Assembly: GCA_039621445.1 (NCBI GenBank) | Contig: CP154956.1 | Coordinates: forward strand, 29,394,667 to 29,458,666 | DNA from: Euglena gracilis | Taxonomy: Eukaryota > Euglenida > Euglenophyceae > Euglenales | DNA: 64,000 nt | Direction of reading: 5' to 3' | Part shown: positions 42,657 through 54,719 of the stretch, piece by piece | How the letters are laid out: every line of letters starts with the position of its first letter | Position numbering within the stretch: position 1 is the first letter of the stretch | Notes under the pieces: model-generated | Databases searched by the model: none | What the model was told of the DNA's origin: nothing | Seen by the model: the letters and a program-made list of their open reading frames with translations, nothing else | Translations under genes and position numbers: made by a program

Positions 42657-42713
42657 GCCATGGCAATGACCGGCAGACAGGGCGCGCTGCAGGATACGAC
42701 GCGGACCTTGATG
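42657..42713 (+). CDS. Phase-1 exon
   Basis: 57 nt, acceptor GTATTTTCAG, donor GATG/GTAGCA, phase 1 at both ends: HGNDRQTGRAAGYDADLD. A second open frame reads MAMTGRQGALQDTTRTLM. Confidence 0.4.
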
Positions 42714-42986
42714 GTAGCATGTACGTGCATTTTCTGCGTGTCAATTGCGTGTCAGTGGACTGACCAGCGTGGATGACCAGAAGGGGTCATCTCTGGTGAA
42801 AGTTTTCACCTTGTTCTTGACTTGTTTGAAACCCTTTTCGTGACTCCGGTATTAAAAATGTGTTCCTTCGGTGCTTTAAAAAAAAAGAGCTTAACAATGG
42901 AGTCATTGTATGCAAATCCTCGTGCCATGAACAGTACAAACCACCAGCACCTTCACTAGCCCGGCCCACTGTCCGCGTACTCTCAC

Positions 42987-43061
42987 CAGGACCATCGTTC
43001 CGGGGGTCCAGGCGCAAGTCGTAGGCGGCGTTGTCGGAGGAATTTCCAGACAGGCTCTCAT
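42987..43061 (-). CDS. Minus-strand phase-1 exon
   Basis: On the minus strand: acceptor AATATTTTGCAG, consensus donor CCTG/GTGAGAG, 75 nt, phase 1 at both ends: ESLSGNSSDNAAYDLRLDPR, NDGP. The plus strand across the same bases has an open frame NNGVIVCKSSCHEQYKPPAP to TAG at 43020, so strand assignment is not certain; the paired consensus splice sites favour minus. Confidence 0.4.
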
Positions 43062-43083
43062 CTGCAAAATATTAACATTTTCT

Positions 43084-43443
43084 ATGGAGGAAATTGAACA
43101 ACGGAGTACCCAACAAACTTCCTTCTTGCCGAACAGTGTTTCTCATACGGTTGAAATTGTCTCCAGAAATATCAGCAAAAGGCACCAACCTCAACGAACC
43201 ACCAAATATTGCCATGTGCCTGAGAAACTTCCCAATCTGGCCACTTACGTTTTTCTCGTGCTCACCATCGTTTACAGCAGTTGTTTACCAACAAGGCCTA
43301 AAATGTTAAAATATGTTTATGGTATTTTGTGGCTTGTAACTTTCGTATCCATTCTCTGCATTTGCACAATTTTATGGGCTTTTGAAACTTTTCTGGCCCA
43401 TTGCAAAATGGTGGCAACTGGACGAATAATTTATTATTGTTAA
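43084..43443 (+). CDS. 119-codon ORF with two hydrophobic stretches
   Basis: ATG-initiated; MEEIEQRSTQQTSFLPNSV, two hydrophobic segments (YVFLVLTIVYSSCL and ILWLVTFVSILCICTILWA) and a stop at 43441. Could be a small membrane protein or chance. Confidence 0.2.
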   Translation: MEEIEQRSTQQTSFLPNSVSHTVEIVSRNISKRHQPQRTTKYCHVPEKLPNLATYVFLVLTIVYSSCLPTRPKMLKYVYGILWLVTFVSILCICTILWAFETFLAHCKMVATGRIIYYC

Positions 43444-43487
43444 AGACATTTCAGGCATGGCTGAGGAAGACCTTAGGACCTCAAATA

Positions 43488-43560
43488 TGCCTAACTCTAA
43501 CCCTAACCCTAACCCTAACCCTAACCCTAACCCTAACCCTAACCCTAACCTAACCCTAAC
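43488..43560. repeat. Interstitial telomeric repeat, CCCTAA x about 11
   Basis: Nearly perfect tandem CCCTAA (TTAGGG on the other strand) with one 5-base unit near the end. Located inside unique-looking sequence, not at a contig end. Confidence 0.95.
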
Positions 43561-43854
43561 GTCATTTATGTGGATTCATTGCCAAAATACACCATGTCAC
43601 CTTTCGGACAACTTTGGGTTCTCCTTGCTGTATCTGTTGGAAACTGCTGTTCAGGACCGACTGTTTGGTGGCTTTTTGGTGGTTATCACCAATCTGGAAT
43701 TTTGATGAACTTTCGACTATGTATACCCGTTTTCCTCAGAGCTCCTACGGCAAAACTCACCGTCGTCTACATGCACAACGATGCCGTACTTCTCATGCTG
43801 CTTCTTAAGGATGATTGCTTTCGAAATCTTTCCAAATAGGACTAAAGCAAGGAT

Positions 43855-44220
43855 GAAAATGGTTCAAGGTTGGGCCATAAATTCCAACAGAGCATTCGGA
43901 CCCACAATAAGTTCTGTGACACACGATGCCAGAGCTTCGTTCAGCCAATGGCGGTGGGGTTATTGAATTTTGACACCCACGGCAATCTTTATCAATATTG
44001 AGTTTAAACTAAAATGAAATTCCTGCTATCATAAAACCAAATGCTGCTACTGAAAATGAGTCAAGGTTGTGGTTTCAAGGGCATCTATTCCAACAGTTTA
44101 TTCATACCCACTATCAGTTCTGTGAATCAGCATGTATTCCGACAATGTTGCCAGAGCTTCGTGCAGCCAGTGGCGGTGGTGTTATCATGAATTTTGAAAC
44201 CCACGGGGATCTTTCACGTT
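43855..44220. repeat. Diverged tandem duplication of about 160 bp
   Basis: About 43855-43995 and 44052-44220 share GTCAAGGTTG-like starts, ATTCCAACAG, AGTTCTGTGA, CCAGAGCTTCGT and ACCCACGG in the same order. Confidence 0.75.
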
Positions 44221-44399
44221 CAACCAATTGGTGGCTGTTTGAAAATTGGTTGGTTTTATGTTTCAAGGAAAATTTGATGCTGAAAACAAACTTTTTTTGG
44301 CCAAGTGGAAAACCCTGGTGCTCATTTGATCTGATTTTTCTCGTCAATGCTTGAATATCTATCAGGTGTCGGTACGTCAATTTAAAAACTTTGTTCACA

Positions 44400-45075
44400 A
44401 AATTGGCAGATTCTGTAAACTTTGTTGATTATTGTAGAAACAACCTCTGAAAACTTTTGTGACCTTTGGTGAAAACTTTTATGGTTGTTGGAAGAAACTT
44501 TGGTGGCCTCCAGAGAAACTTTGGTGAACCGAAATTTGTTTTTAAAACCGGAACTGCACGTTGAAATCTCTGGTGTGCCTATGTTAAAACTCTGGTCAGA
44601 GGCAATTTGGGAAACTTTGTTCGCCAGCGGCAACCTTGGCAGGTTCTGAAAAGTATGTTGACCTTTGGTAGAAACTTTGGTGAATCCTGAAAACTTTTGT
44701 GACCTTTGGTGGGAATTTTGGTGGTGTTGGTAGAAACTTTGGGAACTCCAGGGAAACTTTGTTGCACCGAAATTCGGCACTTTGGTAAAGTTGTTGGTGG
44801 CAATTTGGGAAACGTTGGTGACCAAGGGCAACATTGGCAGATTCTGAAAACCGTTGGTGGAAACTTTGGTGGTGTTGGTAGAAACATTGGTGGCCTCGAG
44901 GAAAACTTTGGTAAACCTAAATTCGTTTTTAGAAACCGAAAAAGAACTGCACATTGAAAACTTTGGTGGGTCCATGTAAAAACTCGGGTGGCATTTCGGG
45001 AAAATTGTTGGTGGCGATTTGGAAAACATTGGTGACCAGCGGCAACATTGGCAGATTCTGAAAACTATGGTGAGC
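44400..45075. repeat. TTTGGTGG minisatellite, second locus
   Basis: Degenerate units AAACTTTGGTGG related to those in the 37-41 kb introns. The 257-codon minus-strand ORF is a repeat translation. Confidence 0.85.
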
Positions 45076-45279
45076 TTAACATGAAATATACTTGCTCTTA
45101 TCACAGTGTGTCTTAGACAAGGGGGGAGGCGTGCCTGTGTAAACCCCCCAAACAACCTGGCAGGGCCGGGGCCCTGTCCCCCCCCCCGCCAGGTTATTTG
45201 GGCCCTTTTTTAGTGCCAGAAAAGAATTTTGCCTAAAAAGGGGGGTGCCAAGTCACTGGAACCATCTTTTTTTTGCCCC

Positions 45280-45860
45280 TCCCCCCGCCAACTTATTCGA
45301 CCACTGCCAGGAGCAAGGGCACGTTATTGGGGGGGGGGGTCCCTGTGTTATTGACCAGTTCATGGTTGGGTTTTCCCCCAAGTTCAGGGTTGGTTGGGTT
45401 GTTTCCAAAGACCTCCTGGGTCTTTTCCAAGTTCGCGGTTAGGTTTTTTTCAAGGCACCCCCGGTTTTTTCCGAATTCATGGTTGGGAATGCTCAGTTGG
45501 GTTTTTTCCCCAAATGCATGGTTTGGTTTTTTTCCAAAGCCCCTGGGTTGCTTGAACTATTTAAATCATTATTCACGCCCCCCCCCCTGTGACACCCCGA
45601 ACGACCCACACATGCTGGAACTTGGTCGGAGCTAAAAATGGCACCTCATCAGGAATTGGTGCCCCAATTTAGAATCAATTGTCAAAAATCTGTGATAACT
45701 TCCTAATTGGATCGATTTTGAACCTAAATTTTTCTTAAAAAAATAAGTCATATATGGCAACAAAACAACCATGTTTACCCTGCGATACCTCCCTTCGCGG
45801 CCAACATACACCCCACGATTCCCTGGGATTTTTCCAAGCTCACAGGGGTTTTCTTCCAAA
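45280..45860. repeat. Degenerate GGTTGGGTTTTTTCC repeat
   Basis: Units of roughly 35 bp (TTTTTCCAAGTTCAGGGTTG variants) at 45360-45560; a related unit at about 45830-45870. No gene. Confidence 0.6.
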
Positions 45861-45869
45861 TTAACAGTT

Positions 45870-47860
45870 GGGGTTTTTCGGTATTTGTTTGCAAATCAAC
45901 AGCCACTAAAATTTCTCTAAGTCAAAAAATTGGAATTGGAATGGAGGACATAAAAGCTTTTATGATTATTTTGTTTGTCTTGTGGAGCTCTCGATCTCTT
46001 CAAGAATGAGATGTCTCACACAGTTTTTCAAACCTGAGGTTTTTGTTTCTTGCAATAAAAGATGATATATTTTGATTTCTTTGGCATTATTTTATTAATT
46101 TCGGCTGGGATCGTGTACTATGTGACATCGTTTGCTGATGGAGGACAATAATAACCCAAACAAAATACACATTTGTAATTGGGAATAACGTCGGTAACCC
46201 TTATTTCCCATCAGAGAAATTGAAACATATCACGTTTGTCACAAATCACGCCCAGGCAATTCCCCTGTTGGTTTATAAAAATTCGATGGAAACATTGTTG
46301 GACGCTTTTCATCAATATAATATTGGTGTTAATAACTTTCTTTCTCAACCATATTGCGCCATTGCACACATTACTCAACCGTCGCCCACGATTCAACACC
46401 AAACTTGTCCACCATTATACTCTTGGACACTTTTTGTATTTATCACTGATGTTGTGTGCGATATGCACAGCTCACCCTATCTCTTTCTCATCCGCAGCTT
46501 CCCCTACGAACCTTCAAAACACCTGAGCATAATTCATAGAATGTTTTACTGCATATATTTGAGTATGAATATACACACACATGTATATTATTGCAGGATT
46601 AATGGATCTTACACAATTAATTAATAATGAGTAACCACCATTATGGGCAAATTGTACAAGAAACAAAACCAAGAGCCATGGCTTGGCAACAAGCCTGGTA
46701 TTAAAGTGGCTACACCAAAGGTTTTGTATCAGCGTACACATACATGAAAAATGCAAACACGCATGGAACACATCATTTGCTGATGTACACAGGCCTCCCA
46801 TATGTCTCAATAATAATAATAATAAAACCAACCATAACCTTAATGTATATTCTTGTCGTTGTTCACTCATGCAAACCCTTGGTCGTTGAATTGTATTTGT
46901 TCTTCCATGCAGGCACTTCCCCAATGAATAATATCCCTGTTCTTTGGGCCGAAGCTGACTATGGATAGTGATGATGCTCATGGTGTGGCATCCCTGGTTG
47001 ACCGGTCAAAAGCAATATGTGGATATCCTAAGTAATGGTGCGACAAGTTTTCCTGCTACCAAATTGCGATTAAAAACACATCCAAGCAGACGTTTTGTGC
47101 TTGCCTCCACAACCACAGGTTCATTTTGAACCTTGACAACAATAAATGAGCAGAGGCATTCTTTGTTTGGAGGTGGTGGCTAAATTGATGGATGCTTTTG
47201 ATTAAAAAGATTTTTTTACTATAAATACATAGCCACCGGGAAAACACATCAGGTATGGTGTGAGACCAAAAGCGTTGTGACAATCAGGAATCACTGTGTA
47301 CCAAATTACAAATGTAATCACAAATTGAATCCCCACAAATGTATAAGTGTCCGAGATCACATCAAATCTTTCCTCGGCGCTAAAAAAAACATGGATAAGA
47401 GGCAAACGGAAAGGACATATATTTACATACGAGACAAGACAGGAGAATATTTCCTTGTTATGGGCAAGGCTCAAAGTGTGGAAGCTTGATATTTCTTGTT
47501 CTTCTTGTGTGATTTGCCACGATTGTGCTGGTTTTCCCCCCATACTATTTACCTGGTGATGGGTTTTCAGGAAATGCAAGCAAAACATGTTATATGATGT
47601 GTGTGTTTTCCCCTAATGTTCAGTTAGGCATCATTGCACCACCAGATTTGTTGGTGCCATTGCCGAAGGCATGTTGGCTGTTCCACATGCACAAACAAAG
47701 CATGCGGGTGTTTCCAGAGGTGCAAAAGGAACTTCTTAAAGTAATAATTGGCAATTTCTTCACATTTTAATTCATTTTCTTCTGGCACAGATACTGAATC
47801 AATGGTGGTGGAAAGTCCACGTTGAGTGGTGTTGAACATACCAACACGGCAACAAATAAT
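45870..47860. other. No confident gene
   Basis: AT-rich unique sequence with small ORFs (134 codons at 46220-46624; 70-128 codons near 47200-47590), none with a recognised motif or good splice sites. Confidence 0.4.
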
Positions 47861-48200
47861 CGGGGGGGGGGGGCTAGAAATTTGGGCTGAACCCTGTAGC
47901 CGAGCCAGGCCAGGCCGAATTGGGCAATTGCCTGAAAAATGACCTGAAAAAACGCAGTTTTGAAAACGAGCGTCTGACAGCCTCCAAAAAAACCTCCAAA
48001 ACACCCTCCCAAAACACAATATTTGGCCATTTTTGAACACTTTTCTTCAAAAATTTTAGGCAAAGCGCCTAAAAATTTTGGGCTGGACCTCCAAAAAGGG
48101 GCCACCAGGGGGGGGGGGTGCTGCTGCGGCTGGGCTGGGCCAAAATCAGGGCTGGCTGCAGCAGCCTGGGAGGGGGGGTCTGCAAAACCTTAAAGAGATG
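47860..48200. repeat. Interspersed repeat family G, copy 1
   Basis: Starts in a G run with GGCTAGAAATTTGGGCTG, contains AATTTTAGGCAAAGCGCCTAAAA (GC-palindrome core shared in design with 49930), then GCTGCTGCGGCTGGGCTGGG. Matches 49690-49995 directly and 50080-50150 in reverse complement. Confidence 0.8.
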
Positions 48201-48514
48201 CATGCTCTCGAACCTATCTTGCGTCATACATCCAAGTCGCTCCCACAAGGACACCACAAAACACGGTGCTCAAAATTTGTGTGCACAGTCATCAAACGGT
48301 TCATGCAGGCTCACTGATAATCAATACATGATGTACTAATTTAATTTTTTATGCCAGACAAGAAAACATTCTGGCACTGAAGAAAATTATCAAGACGAGG
48401 TGGTGAGAGGGAATGGTGAAGCACAAGCAATGCCGCACAATTACACTGGGTTGAAATCTATTTGGCATTGGCATGACTGGGGGGTGGGGTCCCGATTACC
48501 CGCCAACATTTTTT

Positions 48515-48650
48515 TTGACCCCTTGTCCAACGACCACCCCCCCCCGGTCAGAGGACACCTTTTTGGTCACTACCCTATGTCCAACGACCACCCCCCCGGT
48601 CGGAGGACAGAGGTTACTGGTCGTTGGACATAGGGGGGGGGGCTTTGGTG
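48515..48650. mobile_element. Small palindromic element (GTCCAACGACC family)
   Basis: TTGTCCAACGACCACCCCC recurs at 48585 as TGTCCAACGACCACCCCC and inverted at 48620 (GGTCGTTGGACATAGGGGG). Related inverted elements lie at 59690-59830 and 63060-63145. Confidence 0.6.
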
Positions 48651-48681
48651 ACACAAAAAAAGCAGGATTGGCAAAGGGTCG

Positions 48682-48864
48682 ATGAAAATGCATAAAATCA
48701 CTGTATTCATTTCCTTCACACAGTCGGATGAAGCATATTCACCAGCAAATTCGTGGCATGATTACAGGTCTGACAGACATCTCGACTTTATTCAAGCTGT
48801 GGAGAAGGGTCTTCAACAACAAGGTGTCACATTAATTCGCATGACAGGTTGCACGGAAAGTTGA
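48682..48864 (+). CDS. Candidate 60-codon ORF
   Basis: ATG-initiated: HKITVFISFTQSDEAYSPAN, SDRHLDFIQAVEKGLQQQGV, TLIRMTGC and stop at 48862. Reads like protein but has no recognised family; could be an exon. Confidence 0.3.
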   Translation: MKMHKITVFISFTQSDEAYSPANSWHDYRSDRHLDFIQAVEKGLQQQGVTLIRMTGCTES

Positions 48865-49649
48865 TCAACCTCCTCAACGAACCGGTTACGAACTTTGCTG
48901 CCTCTTGTGCCAATTACAGCTGTGATCCAGCACAGAAAACAAAGAACTTTTGGCAATCACGATGTGAGGAGGTTCAAGCTCTATCATGCACATGCCAAGC
49001 GGTTGTGGAGTAAAAGGAACACTTTGCACATCGAAGTCTTTTCAAAAGCTATTTGGTTGAATATCAGAATGAATGAAGGACTAGAAAATGGGATCAGCCA
49101 TCTCTGATTACGCTGCTGTTTTTTTTGCTGAGAAAACCCTTGGTGTTCTTCCATTGGGAGCCTCATCCATCATATTGTGTGACACTCACAAACCTCCTCC
49201 AACAGCTTCAATGAGTCAAAATGGTCTGGAAAACAACCCTAAACCCATGCCAATTTGCATGATTTTTGGGAAGATTGAATTCACAAGCAAGAATACATCC
49301 TGACATACACATCTTCTCGTGAATGCTTGGCCCTCACACCTTTTGATGCAACAGAAGACGCTGCTTTCAGTGAGGTGAGGATGATTTTTGCAAGATCACC
49401 GGTTGAGCTTGGGTTCTGACGTGGTTGAGCAATTGTTGATCCTGGCTCTGGATTCCACTCCATGAAACAAAAATGATTTCGACCCAATGGTGAGCACCCA
49501 GTAGTCCAGCGCTTGAAATGTGCGCTTCAGGCATAAACGCGTCGAAACAGTCACAAAATGGCATGCATAGAGAATGCCTAAGTCAAAGGGCATCCTTCAG
49601 TATCGGCGTGTCAGATGAAACCTGTGAGTCCTTGAGTGATGGCAACAAT

Positions 49650-50300
49650 CATACATCTCTTTAAGGACCCCGGGGGGGTTGCTGGGCTAGGGCTAGAAAT
49701 TTGGGCTGGCTAGAAATTTGGGCTGGCTAGCCCGCCCCCCCGGGGGGGGGGGGGGCGGGTGGACCCCGGCTGGACCCGAACCGGGACGAGCTGGACTGAA
49801 ATCGGAAAAATGCCCAAAAATGACCTGCAAAACACAGTTTTGAAAAAATGATGCATCTGAAACCCCCCAAAAATGCCCCAAACGCCCCCCAAACCCCATT
49901 TTTGGCCACTTTTGAACACAGTTTTTCAAAAAATTTCGGCGCTTTGCGCCGAAAAATTTTGGGCTGGACCCCCAAAAAAGGGGCTGGCTAGCTGGGCTAG
50001 CAGCACCCCCCCGGGGGGGGATTGTATTGTTGTTGAGTGATGTTTGTATTGTTGCCATACATCTCTCTAAGGTTTTGCGAACCCCCCGGGGGGGGGCGGC
50101 TGCAGCCAGCCCCGATTTGGGCCCAGCCCAGCCGCAGCAGCACCCCCCCCTGCACCAGCACCCCGGGGGGGGTGGTCCGGACCCCCCCCCCTGCGGGCCA
50201 GGAGGGGGGGGGGGTGGGGGGGGACACCCCCCACCTAAACCATGTACGCCCTCCTTATATCGAACCCTGGGGGAGGGGGGGTCTGGACCCCCATCCCCCC
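49650..50300. repeat. Interspersed repeat family G, copy 2 and inverted end
   Basis: 49690-49995 is a diverged copy of 47860-48110 with the core TTTCGGCGCTTTGCGCCGAA. A second, inverted end follows at 50075-50150 (GGGCCCAGCCCAGCCGCAGC). CATACATCTCTTTAAGG or CATACATCTCTCTAAGG abuts both ends. The 243-codon minus-strand ORF is a repeat translation. Confidence 0.75.
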
Positions 50301-50635
50301 TTGCAAAGCCACCGCTCATGTAATGCCCTGCCCATTCCCCCAGGTCTGTTTGTGTCAAACATAAAAAATTCTGGACAAAGTCCTTGGAGGGTGGTGGCAA
50401 TTGATATTTTGGCCGGTTCAACAAAAAAAAATCTTCGGGCAGAAAAATCCCGATTCAGCAAATGCACAAAATGCATGAAATAGGGTGAACACCGCAAACA
50501 AGTGGCTGAAATTCGATGCGGATTTCGAGAAAATGTGGACAGCAGAGATTTGGTTGGATAGCATCTAAATACCATGATCTGATGGCTAAGGTGCATACCA
50601 ACAACATTGCCTGTTTTTTCTTCTTCACCACAGTG

Positions 50636-51105
50636 ATGTGTCAACAGTGGGTGATGGCAGGTTGCTTGTAGAGGCTAGCCAAGGAGTGTTGTTCTATATG
50701 CACAGCAAGGCAAGAAACAGCACAAGGCAATCAACATCATGCAAGCAAATTGGGCACCATTGCCCGGGGTTTGATTGGCTGTCACCATATGAGAGCAGGA
50801 AGATGGCCCAGAAATTTTTTGGAAGACTTTGTCCCCCCTGCAGTCCACTGGGATATATTTTTTCAGATGGAGTTTCCCCGTCCACTGGTATTTTGAAAAA
50901 GAAAGGCGCAGCAAAAAGCAAACACAGGGCACACTCCATCACCGAGCGCGTGGAGGGGAAGGCGGGCGACCGGTCAAAGGGCAGGGCCCCTGGTGAGAGA
51001 CCAGTGCCCTCTTCTTCCTTCACCTTCACCTCTTCAGTTTGGGTTTGGGTGCCAATGGACCTTTCTTCCAATTCTTGTAATATCTCACCACAATACGTGC
51101 AGTAG
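50636..51105 (+). CDS. 155-codon open frame, unknown protein
   Basis: Reads DGRLLVEASQGVLFYMHSKA, RNSTRQSTSCKQIGHHCPGF, DWLSPYESRKMAQKFFGRLC and RAHSITERVEGKAGDRSKGR; stop at 51103. It may be an exon preceded by CACCACAG. A minus-strand ORF (ERSIGTQTQTEEVKVKEEEG) covers the same bases and is the competing reading. Confidence 0.35.
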
Positions 51106-51208
51106 CACAGATGTATTGGTTGGACCAGGTGGAGAGCTGCTGGTTTTGGTCGGAGAGATCAAGGAGTCCATCGTTGAGTCCAGTCTACACCCCGTTGTAT
51201 CTGCCTGA
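51088..51208 (+). CDS. Candidate C-terminal segment
   Basis: Another frame takes over: TCSSTDVLVGPGGELLVLVG, EIKESIVESSLHPVVSA then TGA. It may continue the previous ORF after a short intron or indel. Confidence 0.3.
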
Positions 51209-51353
51209 TCCACATCCCCCTCTCCAAGTGAGCATCTGAATGCTTGCAAATCTCCTGGCCCAGCCAGCACCTTTAATCACAGCCAGACACTTACTCAGCC
51301 GGCCCCCAGATGCTCAAGAAAAACCCAGCACTTCTCAATTGTCCCAGTGACCT

Positions 51354-51560
51354 ATGTCAACTTCCAAACTTGCTTCCAAAGAAGAAGCTGAAACGAGAGA
51401 ACACTGTGAATCTGGAAATGCCTACAGATCTTGTGATCATAAGTTGCTCGTCCCCATCAGTAACGTGGTACTAAATGAGCACCGTGTTGTCTTGATTGGC
51501 ACAGATGCAGAGCACACCATTGACGCCATGAAGGAGCTGACGCGCCACAAAAGTCATTGA
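51354..51560 (+). CDS. Candidate 68-codon ORF
   Basis: STSKLASKEEAETREHCESG, then HKLLVPISNVVLNEHRVVLI, GTDAEHTIDAMKELTRHK and TGA. Protein-like composition; function unknown. Confidence 0.35.
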   Translation: MSTSKLASKEEAETREHCESGNAYRSCDHKLLVPISNVVLNEHRVVLIGTDAEHTIDAMKELTRHKSH

Positions 51561-51599
51561 CCACTGTGTTGAACTTTTGAAAGCTTCCCAAACGCGGCT

Positions 51600-54055
51600 G
51601 ACCTTCGCAATTATGGAGACCACGTATGATCTTTCTCCCCAATCCCCTCCATTTTGCCCCCCTCCGGTTTCGGGCCTCTCCACACCAAGTCAGTTGTTCC
51701 TCGTCAAAAAAATTTGGAGTTTTTTCTTGCTCAAAAAAGTCAGCCCAAAACCACCAAAAATATGAATTGAAACTTTGAATTTCCTGAATATCAGAAATAA
51801 CCAAACCAAGAAAATGTAAAAAAAATAATAAGCAAATCGTGGGTATGATGCCCCCACATTGTGCCCACCCACATTATGGGCGGTCCTTGGCAAAAAAAAA
51901 ACTTCCCGTCCCAGCACATTCAATGAAAAATGGACGAAACGTTCACAGTAAAAATGGGGGGGGATAGCCATGTTTTTCAACTTTGGGGGGGGGGGGGGCA
52001 TCGTTGGACCATCGCCCATCCACCCAAAACGTCAAAGAAAGGCGTTTTTCAGCTTTTTGGTTTTTGACTCCGTTTGATCCTAGGATCGGCCGTTGGCTGT
52101 CCCTTTGGCCTTGAAGAAAATGAGCAGAGACCTTTTTTTGATGGGTCAAGCACAAAATGGCATATTCCCAGGACCTCAATACAGCACACAGCCGAAGTTA
52201 GGGCTGCCACAAAAACAAAAAAAAATGTTCCCGATAGGGGGGGTATGTTTTTTGTCTGTCAGCGGGGTATGGTTTTTGTCCTGTCAGTGGGGGTGTTTTT
52301 TGTTTCAACCTGCACCTCCCCCTCAAAAATCGCCGACGGGGGTCCATAATGGGGGGCATGGTAAAAAAAAAACACAAAAAAAGTGAACTTTTTTGCACTT
52401 TTTCAAAATTGATTTTCTATTTTTAAAAGTTTTCAACTCTCATTTTATAGAAAAATTCAACAAAATAAAAACGAATGATTTTTTTAACGCAAACGCAGTT
52501 CTTTCTGAATATTTGCCGCCGGTCCAGTAACGTTGCAAAAAACCTTCATTCGGGAGGATTTTTTTTCAACCACCTTCAGAGCCTCACCGCACAAAAACCC
52601 CTCTCTCCTAGCCAGCATGCCACTGTGATGCATATGCGATGGATGCCCGTGGGATGTTCGATTGGGGTTGGTTGCAAGAGTCTTTTTTTCAATTTTTCAA
52701 AAGAAAAAGGCGACTCTGGCCATCAACTGCTGGCTACGTTCAATTCATGAACTCCCTGCTGGGGGATGTGGGGTTGCAGTTTTCCCAGATGAAGCCTGTT
52801 CCCAGTGTTTGGTGAGGAAGATCCCCTCCACAGGTTTATTTTGCCCATTCCACCCATTTTTATTTTAGGGCCACACAAATGGAATTTTTGATGCTTTCTT
52901 CCTTTCACCCATTCTTTCTTCTAATCCAAATAATATATGTGGATGCATAAATTGGACCTGATGACAAATCTGGGTTTTTTGGGGGGTCATAAAGGGAAGA
53001 AAACACCTGTTTGCGCGTTCGTAGACACTGTATGACCCGAAAACCTCTGTGTGGACACTGCCCATGCAAGGTCATTGAAATTGGGAACTCCTTGGTGAAC
53101 TGGCATGGGGCAAGGGAAAATTGCAACGCCCCATGACCCAATTCCCCCATGAGCCTAATTCACTGATGTACAGCTGGAAACACCTTTGTGACGCTCACAG
53201 AAATCTCTGTGCAGTGGTCGACGCCCGCTGGGGGGGGTATTGGGCATTGAGCTGTCTATCGGCCATGTATGGAAAAGATGGCCAGGTTACTTGGAAAGAG
53301 CCCAATTCTAGGGAGTTGTGCACCACCATAAATGATAATAACCCCAATTCATGAAAGGTTCCCAGGGTGTTTTTTGGTGTCGGTTTCTCGCAAGTTGTTT
53401 TTTATGGGGGGGGGCGAACACTTCACCTGCGGGGGACTTTCTCATGTAAACACAAATATTAGGATTTGTGCTCCCTGCACCGCGACAACAGCAGCATGGA
53501 GGTGAGCTAGCACACGGAAGTTGCCCATACCACCCATTTTCATTCATATCACCCTTGACACCACATTTCCTAATCAGCCGGGCACCTCAGGATGTGAACA
53601 CTGCATAAATGTCCGTGGGTGAGGGTGAAATGGATCAACACACTTTACCACCTGTCTGGGTTTAGGCAGATTAGGATTCTTTCAGTACGGCACCAGCTTG
53701 TCCTTGAAGTTATATTTCCGCAGCCAAGGAATTTGACACCGTGGTCCATTTGAAGAATTGTTCTATTCCCTTCATCTCTGGCATTCCTTCAACAGAGCCC
53801 ACCACAAAGAGAGGGCCCCTAAAAGGTCCTCGAAACTTCATTGAAATTTGCAAAGAATGACACTCAAGAACTTCTGCAACATGTATGTTCATAATGAGGT
53901 AATGAGGGCGACAACACTGCGGTTCCTGAAAATGCTCCTCCAACTGAAACAGTAGTGGCCAAAGGCAGAGAAGCTGCTGCAGGAACACGTTCGGACATCG
54001 CTGGCTTTCTATGCAACATTTGTAGGTGTATTGCATCCCAAATGAACCAGAATAA
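51600..54055. other. No confident gene
   Basis: Homopolymer-rich stretches (51940-52000, 52200-52380), small ORFs on both strands, no repeat family clearly identified. Confidence 0.4.
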
Positions 54056-54061
54056 CATCAT

Positions 54062-54243
54062 CGTTGCATCGTCGGAACTATAAAAGAGGCACCGTCTGGA
54101 GCTGGTGGCAAAGAAATTGAAGAACCCAAGGTCGTCGTGCTATTCAGACCTAGGGGTGGCAAGAAAAGAGTTGCCTATGATGACTTTTTTGGTGTTGACG
54201 AGGAATATCACCCAATTATGGGTGATGACACCCATAGGAGGGT
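54062..54243 (+). CDS. Candidate exon (FFGVDEEYHP)
   Basis: Open frame GTIKEAPSGAGGKEIEEPK, VVVLFRPRGGKKRVAYDDFF, GVDEEYHPIMGDDTHRR to a possible donor AGGAGG/GTTGG. The start is unclear. Mixed charged composition stands out from flanking AT-rich DNA. Function unknown. Confidence 0.45.
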
Positions 54244-54719
54244 TGGTTTGACATTTTGTGGTTTGGCATTTTGTTGGATGATTTTCTGGTCGTTCATTTT
54301 TCCCCAGCAGTTCTTGGTTACAATACAGGTATTTTTACACTATATGTAATACAATTTTTATACTGTCCAAAAAAAAAGGTCAAACCCGTCAGAATAAAAT
54401 TGGACCTTTTCTGGTTTTCATTTTACAAAATTTTCATTTCCCCCCAATTTTCAAAGGCCCTGCCTGGCCACCTTGGTTTTGCTCACCAAGAATTCCTCCT
54501 GTCGGGATGCTAGGTTCTGGCTTCCTCAAGCACTCCAAACCCTCCAAACAGTTTTGAATTCAAGCGTTCATTGAAACCTCGTCCACTATATTTATTTTGT
54601 TTGCGTCTCTTGCATTCTCTTCCAGATGGCTCTCTGGTTTTTAGGTTTTCATTAATGGGATTTAAGGGTTTTTTTGAGGTTTCATTTCAGGTTGTTATTT
54701 TTTCACTATTCGCATGCAG

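Noticed and set aside
44382-45155. 257-codon minus-strand ORF
   Set aside because: Follows the TTTGGTGG minisatellite periodicity, not a protein family.
49693-50424. 243-codon minus-strand ORF
   Set aside because: Gly/Pro-rich translation of repeat family G and poly-C runs.
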